Assembly: GCA_903924005.1 (NCBI GenBank)
Contig: CAIXZV010000554.1
Location: 1-7,330 of the forward strand
Source of the DNA: an uncultured Chloroflexota bacterium
Lineage (GTDB): Bacteria; Chloroflexota; Limnocylindria; Limnocylindrales; CSP1-4
Reading direction: 5' to 3'
Length of the DNA: 7,330 nucleotides
The notes beneath the pieces were generated by a model. It was not told the DNA's origin. It made no database searches and saw nothing but the letters and a program-made list of their open reading frames with translations. This document shows, in pieces, positions 6,144 to 7,330 of this stretch (the stretch's first letter is position 1; each line of letters opens with the position of its first letter). The position numbers and the translations under genes were made by a program.

Positions 6144-6859
6144 GGCTCGTCCGCCCTGGTCGGGTCGCCTGGGGTCCTGTGGGTTGCAAGCTCGTAGCCC
6201 TGCGGGTCGCGAAGGGCCAGGCCCGCCGGCTGGCGAAGCATCACCGACACAATTGCCGCAAGCGATGCGCCGGTTCCCGCAATCAGGACGCCAAAGGCGA
6301 TGGCAGCGCCGTCATCGGTGCCCCCGCCAATTGCGGTCACTGCCAGTTCCGCGGCAATCAAGACCAGCATGGCGGCAAGGCCCATCCGGAGGCCGTCACG
6401 GGGCACCAGGACTGGCGACACCGCAAGAACAATCAAGGCAAACGACGTGCCCAGCGCGGCGGCGGCCACCGGGGACCCGGCCGCGAGCGCAGCCGCCGCG
6501 ATGGCGGATGTGCCGCCCTGCCCGGTTGCGGCAAGCTGGTCGCCGAGCGTCAGCGCCGCGAACCAGCCCGCGACAAGCCCAACCATCGCAACCGCGGCGC
6601 TGCCGGGCAGGCCGAGGGCAGATCGATCTGTCGCGCGCGGGGCGTCGCGCAGCGCCACCCAGAGGAGCCACCCAGCCAGGACCGCTCCCGACGCACGTGC
6701 GATCAGCGCGGCGGGATCAGGGAGCGGATCGCTGACGAAGGCTGCCGCAAACGCGGCGCCAGCGGCGCCAAGCACCGCGTGTCGAGGATTTGGCGCGGCC
6801 ACGGCAACCACACCGCCAGCGGCGACCGCAATCGCCAGCACCACCAGCAGAGCTGTCAC
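6140..6859 (-). CDS. Multi-spanning membrane protein, possibly NuoJ/NuoK-like
   Basis: A 239-residue, very hydrophobic Ala-rich protein with a GTG start (weak GGAA site 6 nt upstream), lying 11 bp after lepB and overlapping the next gene by 4 bp. Hydrophobic segments are at about 3-22, 26-42, 52-70, 86-104, 118-147, 158-177 and 185-207, followed by a polar tail. I do not recognise it firmly. The first part (VVAVAAPNPRHAVLG, 17-31) resembles the NuoJ pattern where a helix is followed by xNPvhSvL. Residues 157-209 (LVLIAAELAV and the following helix) resemble NuoK around its first membrane Glu, here E171; the second NuoK Glu seems missing. With an antiporter-like protein encoded next to it, a small complex-I-like or Mrp-like subunit is the best guess. 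It could also be an unrelated membrane protein. Confidence 0.6.
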   Translation of the reverse strand: MTALLVVLAIAVAAGGVVAVAAPNPRHAVLGAAGAAFAAAFVSDPLPDPAALIARASGAVLAGWLLWVALRDAPRATDRSALGLPGSAAVAMVGLVAGWFAALTLGDQLAATGQGGTSAIAAAALAAGSPVAAAALGTSFALIVLAVSPVLVPRDGLRMGLAAMLVLIAAELAVTAIGGGTDDGAAIAFGVLIAGTGASLAAIVSVMLRQPAGLALRDPQGYELATHRTPGDPTRADEP

Positions 6860-6870
6860 GCCGGGTTCCG

Positions 6871-7330
6871 CTACGGCGCGGGTGCGCCGAGGCCTGGATA
6901 GGTCGGCGTTTGCAGGATCCCCACGGTTGAGATGGGCCAGTAGCGGATGAATGCCCGCCCGATGACGCTGCTCTCCGCGATTGGCCCGAAGACACGCGAG
7001 TCTGCGGACTTCTGGCGGTGATCGCCCATCACGAAGAGCTGTCCTGCAGGGATCACCCAGCTGGTCTGGTCCGAGGATGCCGTGGTGGGCTCATTGACGC
7101 CGGCCGAGTTCTTATACGTGTACGGCTCCTCAAGCGCGGTGCCGTTGATGTACACCAGGCCATCATCTCGGACTTCCACGCGATCGCCGGGCAGCCCGAT
7201 CACCCGCTTGATAAACGGGGTTGAGTCGCTCTCCCAGGTCTTGGGGGGCGTGAAGACGATGATGTCGCCGCGCTTGTACGGGTCAAAGCGGGGCGTGAGC
7301 TTGTCAACCAGCACGTATTGCCCGGGCTCA
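6871..7330 (-). CDS. lepB: Signal peptidase I, C-terminal part (gene runs off the window)
   Basis: The frame is open to the window edge; 152 residues are visible, beginning EPGQYVLVDKL. The N-terminal membrane anchor and the catalytic Ser (in the SGSMEPT box) must lie just outside the window. Signal peptidase I cuts signal peptides from exported proteins on the outer face of the cytoplasmic membrane by a Ser-Lys mechanism. Visible boxes are KRGDIIVF (19-26), FIKRVIGLPGDRVEV (39-53) holding the catalytic Lys at visible residue 41 (7207-7209), and GDHRQKSADSRVFGPI (102-117), the conserved GDNRxxSxDSRxxGxV box. The C-terminal end IRYWPISTVGIL is typical, followed by a short Pro-rich tail. It is first in the visible operon, with two membrane-protein genes directly downstream. 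Confidence 0.95.
   Translation of the reverse strand, partial: EPGQYVLVDKLTPRFDPYKRGDIIVFTPPKTWESDSTPFIKRVIGLPGDRVEVRDDGLVYINGTALEEPYTYKNSAGVNEPTTASSDQTSWVIPAGQLFVMGDHRQKSADSRVFGPIAESSVIGRAFIRYWPISTVGILQTPTYPGLGAPAP

Noticed and set aside
5176..6735. Long Arg/Pro-rich frames on both strands across the two membrane-protein genes
   Set aside because: They overlap frames with membrane helices and family motifs, and their products are compositional noise (Arg, Pro, Ser, Ala) without domains.

Overview
The window is GC-rich bacterial DNA. It is densely coded, uses several GTG starts, and carries no RNA gene, insertion sequence, CRISPR array or phage gene that I can see. The organism cannot be fixed from the sequence. 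The C-terminal extension of the nucleoside diphosphate kinase, and the pairing of a luciferase-like (LLM) flavin monooxygenase with M20 and M29 hydrolases, would fit a Chloroflexota lineage. This is a guess from remembered family traits, and other high-GC phyla remain possible.

Left part (16-3439, all minus strand). In transcription order there is an M20 peptidase resembling glutamate carboxypeptidase, an LLM-class flavin-dependent oxidoreductase, and an M29-type aminopeptidase-fold protein (COG2309). The last two are only 6 bp apart and almost certainly co-transcribed. The oxidoreductase has its own promoter (a -35-like GTGACG, 17 bp, then TATGAT), a 19-bp near-perfect palindrome at the predicted transcription start, and a GGAGG ribosome site that places translation at the GTG at 2073. 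The M20 gene has almost the same 12-bp -10 region directly before its ATG. The three enzymes look like a small catabolic set (hydrolysis, flavin oxidation, metal-dependent hydrolysis or ring opening) with unknown substrate.

Middle (3440-4163). The 205-bp divergent intergenic region holds a 15-bp tandem duplication and a GC-rich hairpin in the leader of ndk. The leader can also fold so that the ndk ribosome site is paired, which suggests a possible two-state switch. ndk itself is an intact 155-residue nucleoside diphosphate kinase. A 7-bp inverted repeat lies between ndk and the convergent gene.

Right part (4164-7330, minus strand). This is a tight operon: signal peptidase I (lepB, 5' end outside the window), a 239-residue multi-spanning protein with NuoJ/NuoK-like stretches, and a 659-residue NuoN/NuoM-like antiporter-family protein. 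The first two genes are 11 bp apart and the last two overlap in a GTGA. The antiporter-like protein keeps the family layout but seems to lack the usual Glu and Lys of the proton path. It also carries a long Ala-rich tail ending in an extra membrane helix. This lepB plus orphan complex-I-like pair is the most unusual part of the window.

No stretch longer than about 205 bp lacks a gene.
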